DNA from: Oscillospiraceae bacterium
GTDB lineage: Bacteria > Bacillota > Clostridia > Oscillospirales > Acutalibacteraceae
Reading direction: 5' to 3'
Assembly (NCBI GenBank): GCA_015065785.1
Contig: SVPR01000012.1
Span: 1 to 64,000, forward strand
Length of the DNA stretch: 64,000 nucleotides
Below are positions 52,269 through 60,051 of this stretch, piece by piece. The notes under the pieces are model-generated. The model made no database searches and was not told the origin of the DNA. It worked only from the letters and a program-made list of their open reading frames with translations. The translations under genes and the position numbers were made by a program. Within the stretch, counting starts at the first letter, position 1, and each line of letters begins with the position of its first letter.

Positions 52269-52289
52269 AATAAATTTCGAATTATTATT

Positions 52290-52796
52290 TTAAATCATTT
52301 CCGAATCCAGACTTTGAAAAACTGCTTTATTTTCCATTACATAGCTTCTTATAGCTACAAAATAGTAAATAGAGCCAATTACGCCAATAACACCACCAAT
52401 AACAACATTGTAAACCAATGTTATTATAGGACCTGTTAATTGCTCAAATTTAGATACAATCCCTTTTGGATTTTCGAGCAATGTTTTGCTGTAATTCATA
52501 TCTTGAATTGACGAAACAACATTTAGAACACCAACAATAAGTAAAAGCCAATTAATAAAAATGCCACCTAAAATTTGAAGTATTCCTATAATTAGCCATA
52601 TTATTCCATTCGTGTTAACCCTTTGTGATAAAGTATTTAACAGAATTGATATATCAACATAAGAATTGGCATTATTGTTTTGAAATGAATTCATATTATT
52701 TTGTTGGAAAGAATTTGCTTGAGCAGGACAACCACAACCCGGACAAATTACAGCTTCATCTAACAATTCTTTTCCGCAATAAGAGCAATATTTCAT
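52290..52796 (-). CDS. Zinc-ribbon membrane protein 2
   Basis: 168 residues. An N-terminal zinc ribbon CSYCGKEL...CPGCGCP (about 4-25), an Asn/Gln-rich linker (27-50), then two membrane-helix pairs (about 65-95 and 140-160) with a proline-containing loop. The ATG at 52796 lies just past the preceding gene's stop. The ribbon is nearly identical to that of zinc-ribbon protein 1, so the two probably arose by duplication. The role is unknown; such proteins are common accessory membrane factors in Firmicutes. Confidence 0.8.
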   Translation of the reverse strand: MKYCSYCGKELLDEAVICPGCGCPAQANSFQQNNMNSFQNNNANSYVDISILLNTLSQRVNTNGIIWLIIGILQILGGIFINWLLLIVGVLNVVSSIQDMNYSKTLLENPKGIVSKFEQLTGPIITLVYNVVIGGVIGVIGSIYYFVAIRSYVMENKAVFQSLDSEMI

Positions 52797-52797
52797 A

Positions 52798-53115
52798 TTA
52801 GATACCACTCATAAACATAATAAGTGAAAATCCCCACCAGCATAAACCGACTATACCGCATATTAAACCAGCTTTAGCTTGTTTACACATAACACCACCT
52901 GTTTCTGCTTTACTCTTGTTTGCAAGAATAATTGCCGGTATCCCAAATGGTGCTAAAAGAAGAATAGCTAAAATGCCGAAAATCTTAGCGTTTTTAGCAC
53001 TTTTCGGTACTTCGAATTCAACAGGTGCTGTCTCATTTTTAACAGAACAACCGCAACCTGGGCAAACTACTGCCTCATCCATAATTTCTTTTCCGCATTT
53101 TTGACAAAATCTCAT
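52798..53115 (-). CDS. Zinc-ribbon membrane protein 1
   Basis: 105 residues. CQKCGKEIMDEAVVCPGCGCS (4-24) is a zinc ribbon. Two membrane segments (about 45-65 and 85-103) follow, with KAGLICGIVGL typical of DUF4190-like small membrane proteins. It is transcribed from a near-consensus promoter overlapped by operator palindromes and is divergent from an XRE repressor gene, so that repressor probably controls it. Confidence 0.82.
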   Translation of the reverse strand: MRFCQKCGKEIMDEAVVCPGCGCSVKNETAPVEFEVPKSAKNAKIFGILAILLLAPFGIPAIILANKSKAETGGVMCKQAKAGLICGIVGLCWWGFSLIMFMSGI

Positions 53116-53136
53116 AAATTGTCACTCCTTTAATTT

Positions 53137-53157
53137 TTTTGTCGTTTTTCGACAAAA
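53137..53157 (-). other. Hairpin in the leader of the zinc-ribbon operon
   Basis: TTTTGTCG (53137-53144) and CGACAAAA (53150-53157) form an 8-bp stem with a 5-T loop between the promoter and the gene start. It may shape the mRNA 5' end; no T-run follows on the minus strand. Confidence 0.4.
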
Positions 53158-53159
53158 TC

Positions 53160-53188
53160 ATTATATCTGTATTACAGATAAATGTCAA
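53160..53188 (-). promoter_or_regulatory. Consensus promoter of the zinc-ribbon operon
   Basis: On the minus strand, perfect TTGACA (53183-53188), exactly 17 bases, and perfect TATAAT (53160-53165). It is the best promoter in the window. A perfect palindrome lies within its spacer, so an unrepressed promoter of this strength would be strong. Confidence 0.9.
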
Positions 53189-53205
53189 TATCTTTATTAC
53201 AGATA
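53164..53205. promoter_or_regulatory. Two operator palindromes, probably bound by the divergent XRE protein
   Basis: O1 is a perfect palindrome TATCTGTATTACAGATA (53164-53180). O2 is TATCTTTATTACAGATA (53189-53205) with one mismatch. Their centres are 25 bases apart. O1 occupies the spacer of the minus-strand promoter and O2 covers the region upstream of its -35 and upstream of the XRE gene. This suits repression of the zinc-ribbon genes and control of the repressor itself. Confidence 0.8.
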
Positions 53206-53233
53206 TTGCATAATAATTATGAGGTGATTTTTT

Positions 53234-53449
53234 ATGCAATTCAGAAATTTAAGAAGCATTAGAGAAGATAAAGATATTAAACAAAAAGATATTGCACAAT
53301 ATTTAAATGTGTCACAAAACACATACTCTCAATATGAAACAGGTGTTATATCTTTAACAGCAGAAGTTTTAATTAAATTATCAGATTATTATAATGTTAG
53401 TATTGATTTTTTACTTGACAGAACAAATAACCCTGAAATAAAAAAATGA
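53234..53449 (+). CDS. Small XRE-family repressor
   Basis: 71 residues, almost only a helix-turn-helix domain: LRSIREDKDIKQKDIAQYLNVSQNTYSQYETGVISLTAEVLIKLSDYYNVSIDFLLDRT. This is the Cro/C1 form with recognition helix SQNTYSQYE. No effector domain is present, so it may respond by level or by a partner protein. It is divergent from the zinc-ribbon genes with twin palindromes between them. The ribosome binding site is GAGGTG, 9 bases before the ATG. Confidence 0.9.
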   Translation: MQFRNLRSIREDKDIKQKDIAQYLNVSQNTYSQYETGVISLTAEVLIKLSDYYNVSIDFLLDRTNNPEIKK

Positions 53450-53476
53450 GCCGTGAATTTCACGACTCATTTTTTA
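53443..53476. terminator. Bidirectional terminator
   Basis: AAAAATGAG...CGTGAA pairs with TTCACG...CTCATTTTTT with a single mismatched pair in the stem. It is located between the convergent XRE and YcxB-like genes. Confidence 0.88.
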
Positions 53477-54019
53477 TTATTTTGCAAACGCCTGTCTTTT
53501 CTCGCTTATAAACTTAAGAAATGTAATTAATTGCTCATTTGACTCAAAGCAAGAAACAGGCAAAATATATGCTTGAATTTTACTAATAAAAATAACAACA
53601 AATTTTCCATTCACAAAAACATCGTCAATTGCTGAATATTTAACTTCATTTTTATTATCTTCTGAAATCTCTACAAAGACATCATCGTAAAACTCAATAA
53701 CAGAATGCTCTGTAAAAGGCATTTTACCTTTTGTTTTAGACATTGATTTAATGCTTACTTTCAAAAACACATTTAAGAAAGGCTTTAACAAGAGTTGTAC
53801 TAAAACAGTTGCAATCAGAAATAACCCTACGGCAACAAAACCTACAAGTGAAAGCTTATAATAAAGCAATATAGCTACAATAGCAATTGCACAAAACACT
53901 GCAAAAAATATTCTTTCGCCCTTAACAAGTTTTTTGCCTGCCGACATTTCATACATAGCAACCTTATTAAATTCAATATAATCCTCTTGTGTTAAATTAA
54001 CATTAAACTTAAATTTCAT
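53477..54019 (-). CDS. YcxB-like membrane protein
   Basis: 180 residues. An N-terminal strand MKFKFNVNLTQEDYIEFNKVAMY leads to two membrane helices (about 33-50 and 55-75). A soluble C-terminal domain follows, with HSVIEFYDDVFVEI, KYSAIDDVFVNGKFVVIFI and ILPVSCF, matching the YcxB-like family. The function is unknown. The ATG at 54019 has GGGGTGG upstream. It lies 19 bases after the lipoprotein gene and is probably co-transcribed. Confidence 0.8.
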   Translation of the reverse strand: MKFKFNVNLTQEDYIEFNKVAMYEMSAGKKLVKGERIFFAVFCAIAIVAILLYYKLSLVGFVAVGLFLIATVLVQLLLKPFLNVFLKVSIKSMSKTKGKMPFTEHSVIEFYDDVFVEISEDNKNEVKYSAIDDVFVNGKFVVIFISKIQAYILPVSCFESNEQLITFLKFISEKRQAFAK

Positions 54020-54038
54020 AATACCACCCCAAAATGTG

Positions 54039-54911
54039 CTAATTATTATCAGGAATAAATTCAGCTTCAATTACCTCGAATGCTTTAACTTTATTATTAT
54101 ATTTTAAAATACTTATTGCTTCACCTATAAAATCAGAATGCCCAATAAGCGAAGTGTATTGACGGGTTTGTATTTCGTACACACCATCGTTGTCAATATC
54201 AACTGGTTTAAACTTAAGAAAACTATCAACCCAGAGTTCCCTGTCATTTATAGGTACACCGTTTTCATCGTACCACCATTTTTTATAATAATCTTCACTT
54301 CTATCGTTTAAAACAAAAGCTTCACTATATTGAGTAAATCTGTTTTTAATTAAAAATTCATTGTTTTCTAATATTTCTATTTCAAAACCAGTGTCAAAAT
54401 GTTTTGATTCAGGTGAAGCGAAAAGTTTAATAAATTCGCCATCATTGAAATCGAAAACTGCAGAATAATAACCACCTGCACCACCTGTTATACTGGTAGT
54501 TTCATGCAACAAAATTTCTGAATCACCATCTCCATCAAAATCGCACAATTCAATTTTACCACTGTAAGCAGGACCACCTAAATCTTTCACGAAAACTTTA
54601 TCAACAGTTACTAATACAAGATAATGGTCGGCAACAAATCTATCGGAACCAAACCGGTCATCCCCCAACAAAAATACCTGACCATATAATTTCTCTTCAA
54701 CCAAAACGCTGGCAGAAACATCTCTTATAAAAAGATTTTTAAGTCCTGCTTCTTCAAAGGAAATACGCATATCACTATTATTAAAATCAAATTCATCGGT
54801 TAAAAGTTCCTGGTGGTCAGGGTACAATTCACCATCATTCATTTGAATATCGCAAGAAGATAAAAGAAAAGTGAAAATCAGTAAGAATATTAAGATAAAC
54901 TTTGTTTTCAT
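54039..54911 (-). CDS. Lipoprotein with a DxDxDG-type repeat
   Basis: 290 residues. The signal ends in a lipobox, LLSSC (C20 would be lipidated). Two calcium-loop-like or FG-GAP-like pieces are visible: CDFDGDGDSEILL (about 124-136) and VDIDNDGVYEI. The rest is beta-rich, as in VCBS/FG-GAP-type surface proteins that report a value. No enzyme motif is visible. It is likely on the outer face of the membrane; the role is unknown. Confidence 0.8.
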   Translation of the reverse strand: MKTKFILIFLLIFTFLLSSCDIQMNDGELYPDHQELLTDEFDFNNSDMRISFEEAGLKNLFIRDVSASVLVEEKLYGQVFLLGDDRFGSDRFVADHYLVLVTVDKVFVKDLGGPAYSGKIELCDFDGDGDSEILLHETTSITGGAGGYYSAVFDFNDGEFIKLFASPESKHFDTGFEIEILENNEFLIKNRFTQYSEAFVLNDRSEDYYKKWWYDENGVPINDRELWVDSFLKFKPVDIDNDGVYEIQTRQYTSLIGHSDFIGEAISILKYNNKVKAFEVIEAEFIPDNN

Positions 54912-55025
54912 TAAAAATCCCTCAAAAAATTACTTTTATCTATTCTATCACATTAGAATTTGAATTGCAACAGTTTGCGCTTTGTCCCCAATTCAGCAAC
55001 AGCTCAAGAAATTGGAATTTGTCGA

Positions 55026-55610
55026 TTATATTTTTTGTTTCATCAAACCGTGCTTATTACAGTAAACATACAGATAACCTTTGCCACGGAGCTGAAGTCT
55101 TGTTTCGGCATTGCCTTCCGGATAAAACTTCACAAACTGCACTCTATCGCAAGTGACAAAGGCGACAAAAGAAATAAAATGTTTTTTAGTCATCTCGTGA
55201 TTAACAGTAATAAAATGCTCATCTTCGACAGTTTCAATAGTTACGGTATGCTCACCATCAAACTCTTCAGCTTCGAGAGGTGGCAAAGTAATTCCGCAAC
55301 AACTGATAACTGTTTCACCTGTTGTATGTATAGCATTTCCACACACAGGGCAAACATAAAATTTTGAAAATAAAATATTTGAAGATATGTTTTTATTGAT
55401 AACAGTATCACCTGACATCAGTTCCATAACAGATACACCGAGAATCAGACTTAACGGCTCAATGAGTGAAATGTCAGGCAAGCCTTTGGCTGTTTCCCAT
55501 TTTGAAACCGCCTTGCAGCTTACGCCAATTTGTTCTGCAAGCTGAGTTTGCGTAATTCCTTTTGCTTCTCGCAGTCTTTTTATTGTAGAACCGGTTATGT
55601 AAGTATTCAT
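55026..55610 (-). CDS. XRE-type regulator fused to a desulfoferrodoxin-like domain
   Basis: 194 residues. An N-terminal helix-turn-helix (7-63: IKRLREAKGITQTQLAEQIGVSCKAVSKWE). It is followed by CPVCGNAI...SCCG (C87, C90, C104, C105), the rubredoxin-like centre I of desulfoferrodoxin. A superoxide-reductase-like domain follows: H121 (GEHTVTIE), H138 (NHEMT), H144 (KKHFI), C184 and H187 (CNKHGL), matching the five iron ligands (four His, one Cys). The Lys of the usual EKH motif is replaced (GEH). It could sense superoxide, oxygen or iron state and change DNA binding. It is divergent from nothing; its own promoter is upstream. Confidence 0.9.
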   Translation of the reverse strand: MNTYITGSTIKRLREAKGITQTQLAEQIGVSCKAVSKWETAKGLPDISLIEPLSLILGVSVMELMSGDTVINKNISSNILFSKFYVCPVCGNAIHTTGETVISCCGITLPPLEAEEFDGEHTVTIETVEDEHFITVNHEMTKKHFISFVAFVTCDRVQFVKFYPEGNAETRLQLRGKGYLYVYCNKHGLMKQKI

Positions 55611-55641
55611 AATATCAACTCCTATTACTTGCTATGGGTAC

Positions 55642-55670
55642 ATTATAACCGTACTCTGACTGAATGACAA
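55642..55670 (-). promoter_or_regulatory. Promoter of the XRE-desulfoferrodoxin gene
   Basis: On the minus strand, TTGTCA (55665-55670), a 17-base spacer and perfect TATAAT (55642-55647). A CTACG-CTT-CGTAG palindrome (55672-55684) lies immediately upstream of the -35 box and may be an operator. Confidence 0.78.
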
Positions 55671-55710
55671 CCTACGCTTCGTAGAATTATAATATTCTCT
55701 TTTCGATGGG

Positions 55711-55760
55711 TAAAAAATCAGGGAACAGACTGACACTAAAAAGTATCATTTGTTCCCTGT
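55711..55760 (-). terminator. Terminator of the carbohydrate operon
   Basis: CAGGGAACA (55719-55727) pairs with TGTTCCCTG (55751-55759), with further inner pairing. On the minus strand it is followed by a T-run (complement of 55712-55717). It ends the operon running from 63778. Confidence 0.85.
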
Positions 55761-55811
55761 GCATTTAATTAGATAAATTGGAATTCGTTAAAACAATCAA
55801 GCCATTAAAAA

Positions 55812-56957
55812 TTATAATTTTGCATATTCAGCAAGCAACGCATGGTCATTCATCGGTTTACAGCAAATTTCTGTTCTGACAGATGACCATTTGCGTTCAA
55901 TTTCTGTGGCTGAGTCATTGTTTATATCAACAACGATGTCCTCGTCATCTGAACCAAACATAAACCATTGGCTTGTTTTTCCTTTAGCACAATGACCTTT
56001 ATAGGTCCATGTCAGCCAGTTATAAGAACATTCGTTGAAAAGCTTCAATATATATTCCCAGGTTGCAGTTCCACGACAAGGAGAAAATTCGCCGACAAGC
56101 ACAGGCACATTGAAGCCTCGGCTTGCATGGTGCAAGGTAACTTCCTTGAAGCTATCGTTCGAATCGTCATAGAGGTGATACTGATACATAACATTTTCCC
56201 ATCCCCGTTCTTCCGGGTGTGGTATGTCATCTGGTGTCCAGATTGCTTCAAGTGTTATTATATGCTCAGGGTCGTTTCTTCTTACTGCATCATAAAGCAA
56301 AGAATAAACATCGTGATACTTGCTGTTGACCTTATCCTCACCTTCGTAATCGCACATCGGCTCATTCATCAGGTCATAGGCAGCAACTGTTCCGTTACCT
56401 GCAAAATGACAGGCTATTTCACTCCACAATTCACAGGCAAGTGTACGAAAATGAGCACCCTCTTCGGTTTCATCATAAAGTCTGCAATGGTTCACACGAC
56501 AGCTGTGGTGAGCAATGCTCTGATGTCCTGGTACACCGTGCATATCAAGTATGACATACATCCCCCTTTTTTCGCATTCCTCAACAATCCAATCAAGGCG
56601 TGAGAAATCAATTTCACCGTTTTCCTTGCGTTTCCATGTGCCACAATCATCTGTCTGAAAATTACGATACCAGAATGGTACGCGCACACAGGTGTAGCCG
56701 AGTGACTGAAGATAGTCAAGGTCGTATTCAGTTATGTAATTGTCTTCACGGATTTTTATAAGTCTTTCGGCTTCATCCTTACCAAAGCGTTTTTCAAGAG
56801 TAGTTACTATATCCCATTGTGCTTCTCCACCCTTGAAAAATCCCTGCCATAATTCATCAAGCAACCATCCACCGAGATTTGTTCCTCTCAAAAATACCTG
56901 TTTCCCCTCGGCATTTATGATTTTTTCACCATCACAATGAAGCATACTGAGGCTCAT
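55812..56957 (-). CDS. GH5 beta-glycosidase (cellulase/exo-beta-glucanase type)
   Basis: A 381-residue (beta/alpha)8 enzyme. The opening IINAEGKQVFLRGTNLGGWL is typical. AAYDLMNEP holds the acid/base E199 and PVLVGEFS the nucleophile E290; LDMHGVPGHQ and NVMYQYHLYDD are conserved. The family cuts beta-1,4- or beta-1,3-glucans and mannans; the exact bond is unknown. There is no signal peptide. It is the last gene of the six-gene minus-strand operon. Confidence 0.92.
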   Translation of the reverse strand: MSLSMLHCDGEKIINAEGKQVFLRGTNLGGWLLDELWQGFFKGGEAQWDIVTTLEKRFGKDEAERLIKIREDNYITEYDLDYLQSLGYTCVRVPFWYRNFQTDDCGTWKRKENGEIDFSRLDWIVEECEKRGMYVILDMHGVPGHQSIAHHSCRVNHCRLYDETEEGAHFRTLACELWSEIACHFAGNGTVAAYDLMNEPMCDYEGEDKVNSKYHDVYSLLYDAVRRNDPEHIITLEAIWTPDDIPHPEERGWENVMYQYHLYDDSNDSFKEVTLHHASRGFNVPVLVGEFSPCRGTATWEYILKLFNECSYNWLTWTYKGHCAKGKTSQWFMFGSDDEDIVVDINNDSATEIERKWSSVRTEICCKPMNDHALLAEYAKL

Positions 56958-57002
56958 ACTTTATCCTCCTGTTACAATAAATTTCAGATTGATATTAATA
57001 TA

Positions 57003-58268
57003 TCATACATTTATTCCTATAATTTCTCTGATTTCTTTTGCATCAACATCATTCAGACTGCAATTTCGTGAAACAGAGATGTACGCCGCAACACCTGCAG
57101 CCTCACCAATCCCTATACAGATAGGCATTACCCTGAAATTTGAATGTGCCATATGTGTACCCGAAATGTTTCTTCCACAAAGTAAAAGATTTTCTTTGGT
57201 TTTTGGTAACAAACACCGATAAGGAATTGTATAACCTTTCTCCTGAGAAAAATGCTTTTGTACACCTGTTTTATCAAGACCTGCTCCCGTAATATTATGT
57301 ACATCAAAATTGAAGTAAGCATCTTTTACAACATAATCGTCAAAAACTTTCGCTTCTAAAATATCCTGCTCATTCAAGGTGTATTTCCCCTTGAAATGTC
57401 TTGTTTCACGAATGCCCATAAGAGAAGCGGAGCTGATAACATAACAACTTTCGTAACCGGGAACAAATTCACGCAGATATTTAACAATGTCCTCCATCTG
57501 TCTGCGGCATGTAAGCGTAGCTTTTGTTAAATCCTCTGCATCTGTACCGTCAATATCGATTGCATTTGTCATATTGCAAGTCACAACACCGGGGAGAGTT
57601 GATTCATAAGTGAGAATATGCCCTGCAGGATAAGGTATGTGCTCTTTTGCAAGAGCCTGCAGCTCACCTTGTGGTGTTTCATAAGTAGATTCAAACGAGC
57701 CTAAAAATACTGCCCGGTCATAGTCAACACCGCCGATTTTGAACATAAGCGTTGCAGGTTGCATTTTGTTATCGCTTTCTCTGCCGAGAACAAATTCTGC
57801 TCCTGCTCTTGCGGCAATATCACCGTCACCCGTAGCATCAATAGTGATTTTGGCAAAAATATCTGTTTTACCTGATTTATTGATAACGGTTGCACCGAGA
57901 ATTTTATCTCCATCGCAGATTGCATCCTCAGCAAAAGTATAAAGCATAACCTTGCAACCAACCTCACAGAGCATTTCAAGATAGAGTGTTTTCAGCTTTT
58001 CAGGGTCTATAAGATTGGTGATTTTGTTTTTGAATTCACCTTCATTGTTTTCAGATGTTCTTTTGAGAATTTCATAATACAAAGGGCTCCCGCAACTGCC
58101 GGTCCAGTGGCTCATAAGACCTGAAGTTGAAATTCCACCCACATCTCCGTTTTGCTCGACAAGTATTACCTTCGCACCATTTTTTGCAGCACTATATGCC
58201 GCCGCAAATCCGGAAGGACCACTTCCGAGAACAAGAACATCGGTATATATTTCAAACTTTTCAATCAT
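57003..58268 (-). CDS. FAD-dependent oxidoreductase (FAD_oxidored type)
   Basis: 421 residues. VLVLGSGPSGFAAAYSAAKNGAKVILVEQ is the N-terminal FAD dinucleotide fold. GGISTSGLMSHWTG, TIDATGDGDIAARAGAEFV and the late NLLLCGRNISGTHMAHSNFRVMPICIGIGEAAGVAA are family marks. The family is seen in polysaccharide loci with unknown substrates, often thought to oxidise sugar hydroxyls. ATG at 58268 is preferred because GGGGTG stands 6 bases before it, rather than a GTG 9 bases upstream. It is 45 bases from the GH5 gene. Confidence 0.9.
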   Translation of the reverse strand: MIEKFEIYTDVLVLGSGPSGFAAAYSAAKNGAKVILVEQNGDVGGISTSGLMSHWTGSCGSPLYYEILKRTSENNEGEFKNKITNLIDPEKLKTLYLEMLCEVGCKVMLYTFAEDAICDGDKILGATVINKSGKTDIFAKITIDATGDGDIAARAGAEFVLGRESDNKMQPATLMFKIGGVDYDRAVFLGSFESTYETPQGELQALAKEHIPYPAGHILTYESTLPGVVTCNMTNAIDIDGTDAEDLTKATLTCRRQMEDIVKYLREFVPGYESCYVISSASLMGIRETRHFKGKYTLNEQDILEAKVFDDYVVKDAYFNFDVHNITGAGLDKTGVQKHFSQEKGYTIPYRCLLPKTKENLLLCGRNISGTHMAHSNFRVMPICIGIGEAAGVAAYISVSRNCSLNDVDAKEIREIIGINV

Positions 58269-58347
58269 ATTTAGCACCCCAATAAATTCTCTTTTATCTG
58301 CTCTCTTACATTTTTACAAAAATTATTCTGCTTCGCATTCACAAACA

Positions 58348-59985
58348 CTAATCCGAAGTTACTTCACAATACTTACCGATTTTGAACATCATTTTCGGGA
58401 ATGGCTGTTTCTTTCCGTGAACGGTTATACCTTCAAGCTCTACTTGAACTGTGTTTGTGTTGCTGTCTGTGCCTGCGATTTTCGGTTTCATATACGAAGT
58501 GTAAGAAATGTTTCTGAATACAACATTTTTAATCTCAAAATTTTCTGCTTCTTCATCATAAATCTTCACGAGCATAGGTCTGCCTTCATCACGGAATATT
58601 TCAATATTTTCAAAAAGAACTCCGTCTATACTGCCTTCGGTCTGCTCTGCTACAACAACAAGTGAGCCGATTCTGTCGTTATTCCATATACCGTCACGGT
58701 AAATTACAGCACAGTCACGGAAAGCTACATCGGAAATCTTCTTGTTAACTTCACCCGTAATGCCAAAGCACCTTGCATAACCGCCCCAGGCAATGCAGTT
58801 TGTGAATGTGATATTTTTGCTGTCCATTGTACCGCCGAGAGTCTTTACTTCAAAGGTATCGTCTGCCACTCTTGCAAAGCAGTTATCGACGGTTACATTG
58901 TGGCTGTTGCAGATTACAAAGCCGTCGCAGTTGCCACGGTTACCGATTATATCTACATTGTCGATGCTGACATCGGTGCAACAATAGGAGATAAACGACC
59001 ATTCGGGCGAGTTTATGATTTTAACATCGCTGACATTGACATTGTTGCAACTTGTAAACACAACACCGCGACGCTCTCTTCTGTCTAGACGGGTCATATC
59101 TATTACACCTCGACCCGTCAGGGTGATATTGTTGCAGTTGTAAAAATTCAGGAAAGGATATCTTGTAAGTCCGAAAGCATTGTCTCCAGGTGCGCTTGGT
59201 TCAAGATATTTGTTTTCATCTTCTGCACAGTCTATATCAAAAAGATGATTTGCTATAACATAAGCACCTTCACGGAGATAAATTACCAGATTATTGTGTG
59301 CAACAAGGTTGACATAGTCGTATTGATACACGCCCTTATCAATAACCCAGACATTATCCTCTCCGTATTTCTCTATGTAGGCCGCGATTTCTTTATCCTC
59401 ATCAACCTTTTCACGCACTGTAAGGGTATAGCCATAATATTGGTTTGCATTGTTGAAAAGAAATGTATAAATACCCGTTTTGTTGATAGATGCGGTTACA
59501 GTGTTGTCTTCACACTGTGCCTTTACGCCGTGTGATTCAGGCAAAACAACAGCATTTTCAAGTACCACATCAGCACCTGTTATCTCGATATTGAATGAAA
59601 AATCTTCGCTTGAATCAACATAAATTTCGGAGAATGAATGTAGCGTGCCCGTATCATCAACCCGTATGAAAACCACTGAGGCATAAACGGGGATTTCCTC
59701 TCCGCTTACCTTGGCAGTGTAATAAGGCGATATTGTTATACCGTTTATATCGTCATATCCGCCGGACTGCACATATTCAGGCAGTTGAGCCGAGGCTCTG
59801 CCTACAAGCTCCTGCTCAGTAAGCCCTGCCTCTTCAAGAGTGATTATTGCCTCATCCGGATATTCAAGAAAGGAAAAATCAAAATTCTCAGTTTCAGGAT
59901 AAACCGTTGCAGGAAACAACAGATTTGAACAAAGAATTGAAACTGTTGTGAAAATTGTATAGAAAAATTTAACGATAGCTTGCAT
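58348..59985 (-). CDS. Secreted GH28-like right-handed beta-helix protein
   Basis: 545 residues with a signal peptide (1-26). Residues about 45-175 form beta-sandwich-like regions. About 215-470 is a parallel beta helix with GVIDMTRLDRRERRGVVFTSCNNVNVSDVKIINSP and NRGNCDGFVICNSHNVTVDNCFARVADDTFEVKT. The DG and ADD acidic pairs lie where GH28 polygalacturonases and related GH49/GH87 enzymes have catalytic Asp residues. It likely attacks pectin or another acidic or branched glycan outside the cell. The exact family needs profile comparison. Confidence 0.8.
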   Translation of the reverse strand: MQAIVKFFYTIFTTVSILCSNLLFPATVYPETENFDFSFLEYPDEAIITLEEAGLTEQELVGRASAQLPEYVQSGGYDDINGITISPYYTAKVSGEEIPVYASVVFIRVDDTGTLHSFSEIYVDSSEDFSFNIEITGADVVLENAVVLPESHGVKAQCEDNTVTASINKTGIYTFLFNNANQYYGYTLTVREKVDEDKEIAAYIEKYGEDNVWVIDKGVYQYDYVNLVAHNNLVIYLREGAYVIANHLFDIDCAEDENKYLEPSAPGDNAFGLTRYPFLNFYNCNNITLTGRGVIDMTRLDRRERRGVVFTSCNNVNVSDVKIINSPEWSFISYCCTDVSIDNVDIIGNRGNCDGFVICNSHNVTVDNCFARVADDTFEVKTLGGTMDSKNITFTNCIAWGGYARCFGITGEVNKKISDVAFRDCAVIYRDGIWNNDRIGSLVVVAEQTEGSIDGVLFENIEIFRDEGRPMLVKIYDEEAENFEIKNVVFRNISYTSYMKPKIAGTDSNTNTVQVELEGITVHGKKQPFPKMMFKIGKYCEVTSD

Positions 59986-60051
59986 TGTCTTTCCTCCTGT
60001 TCTTTACGCAAACATTTTAGTTGTAAGTTCGATTGCTTTCTTAATTAATTA

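Noticed and set aside
55968-56603. A 211-codon plus-strand open frame inside the GH5 gene
   Set aside because: Its translation is Cys/Ile/His-rich without motifs, and it mirrors the coding periodicity of GH5, whose catalytic motifs are intact on the other strand.
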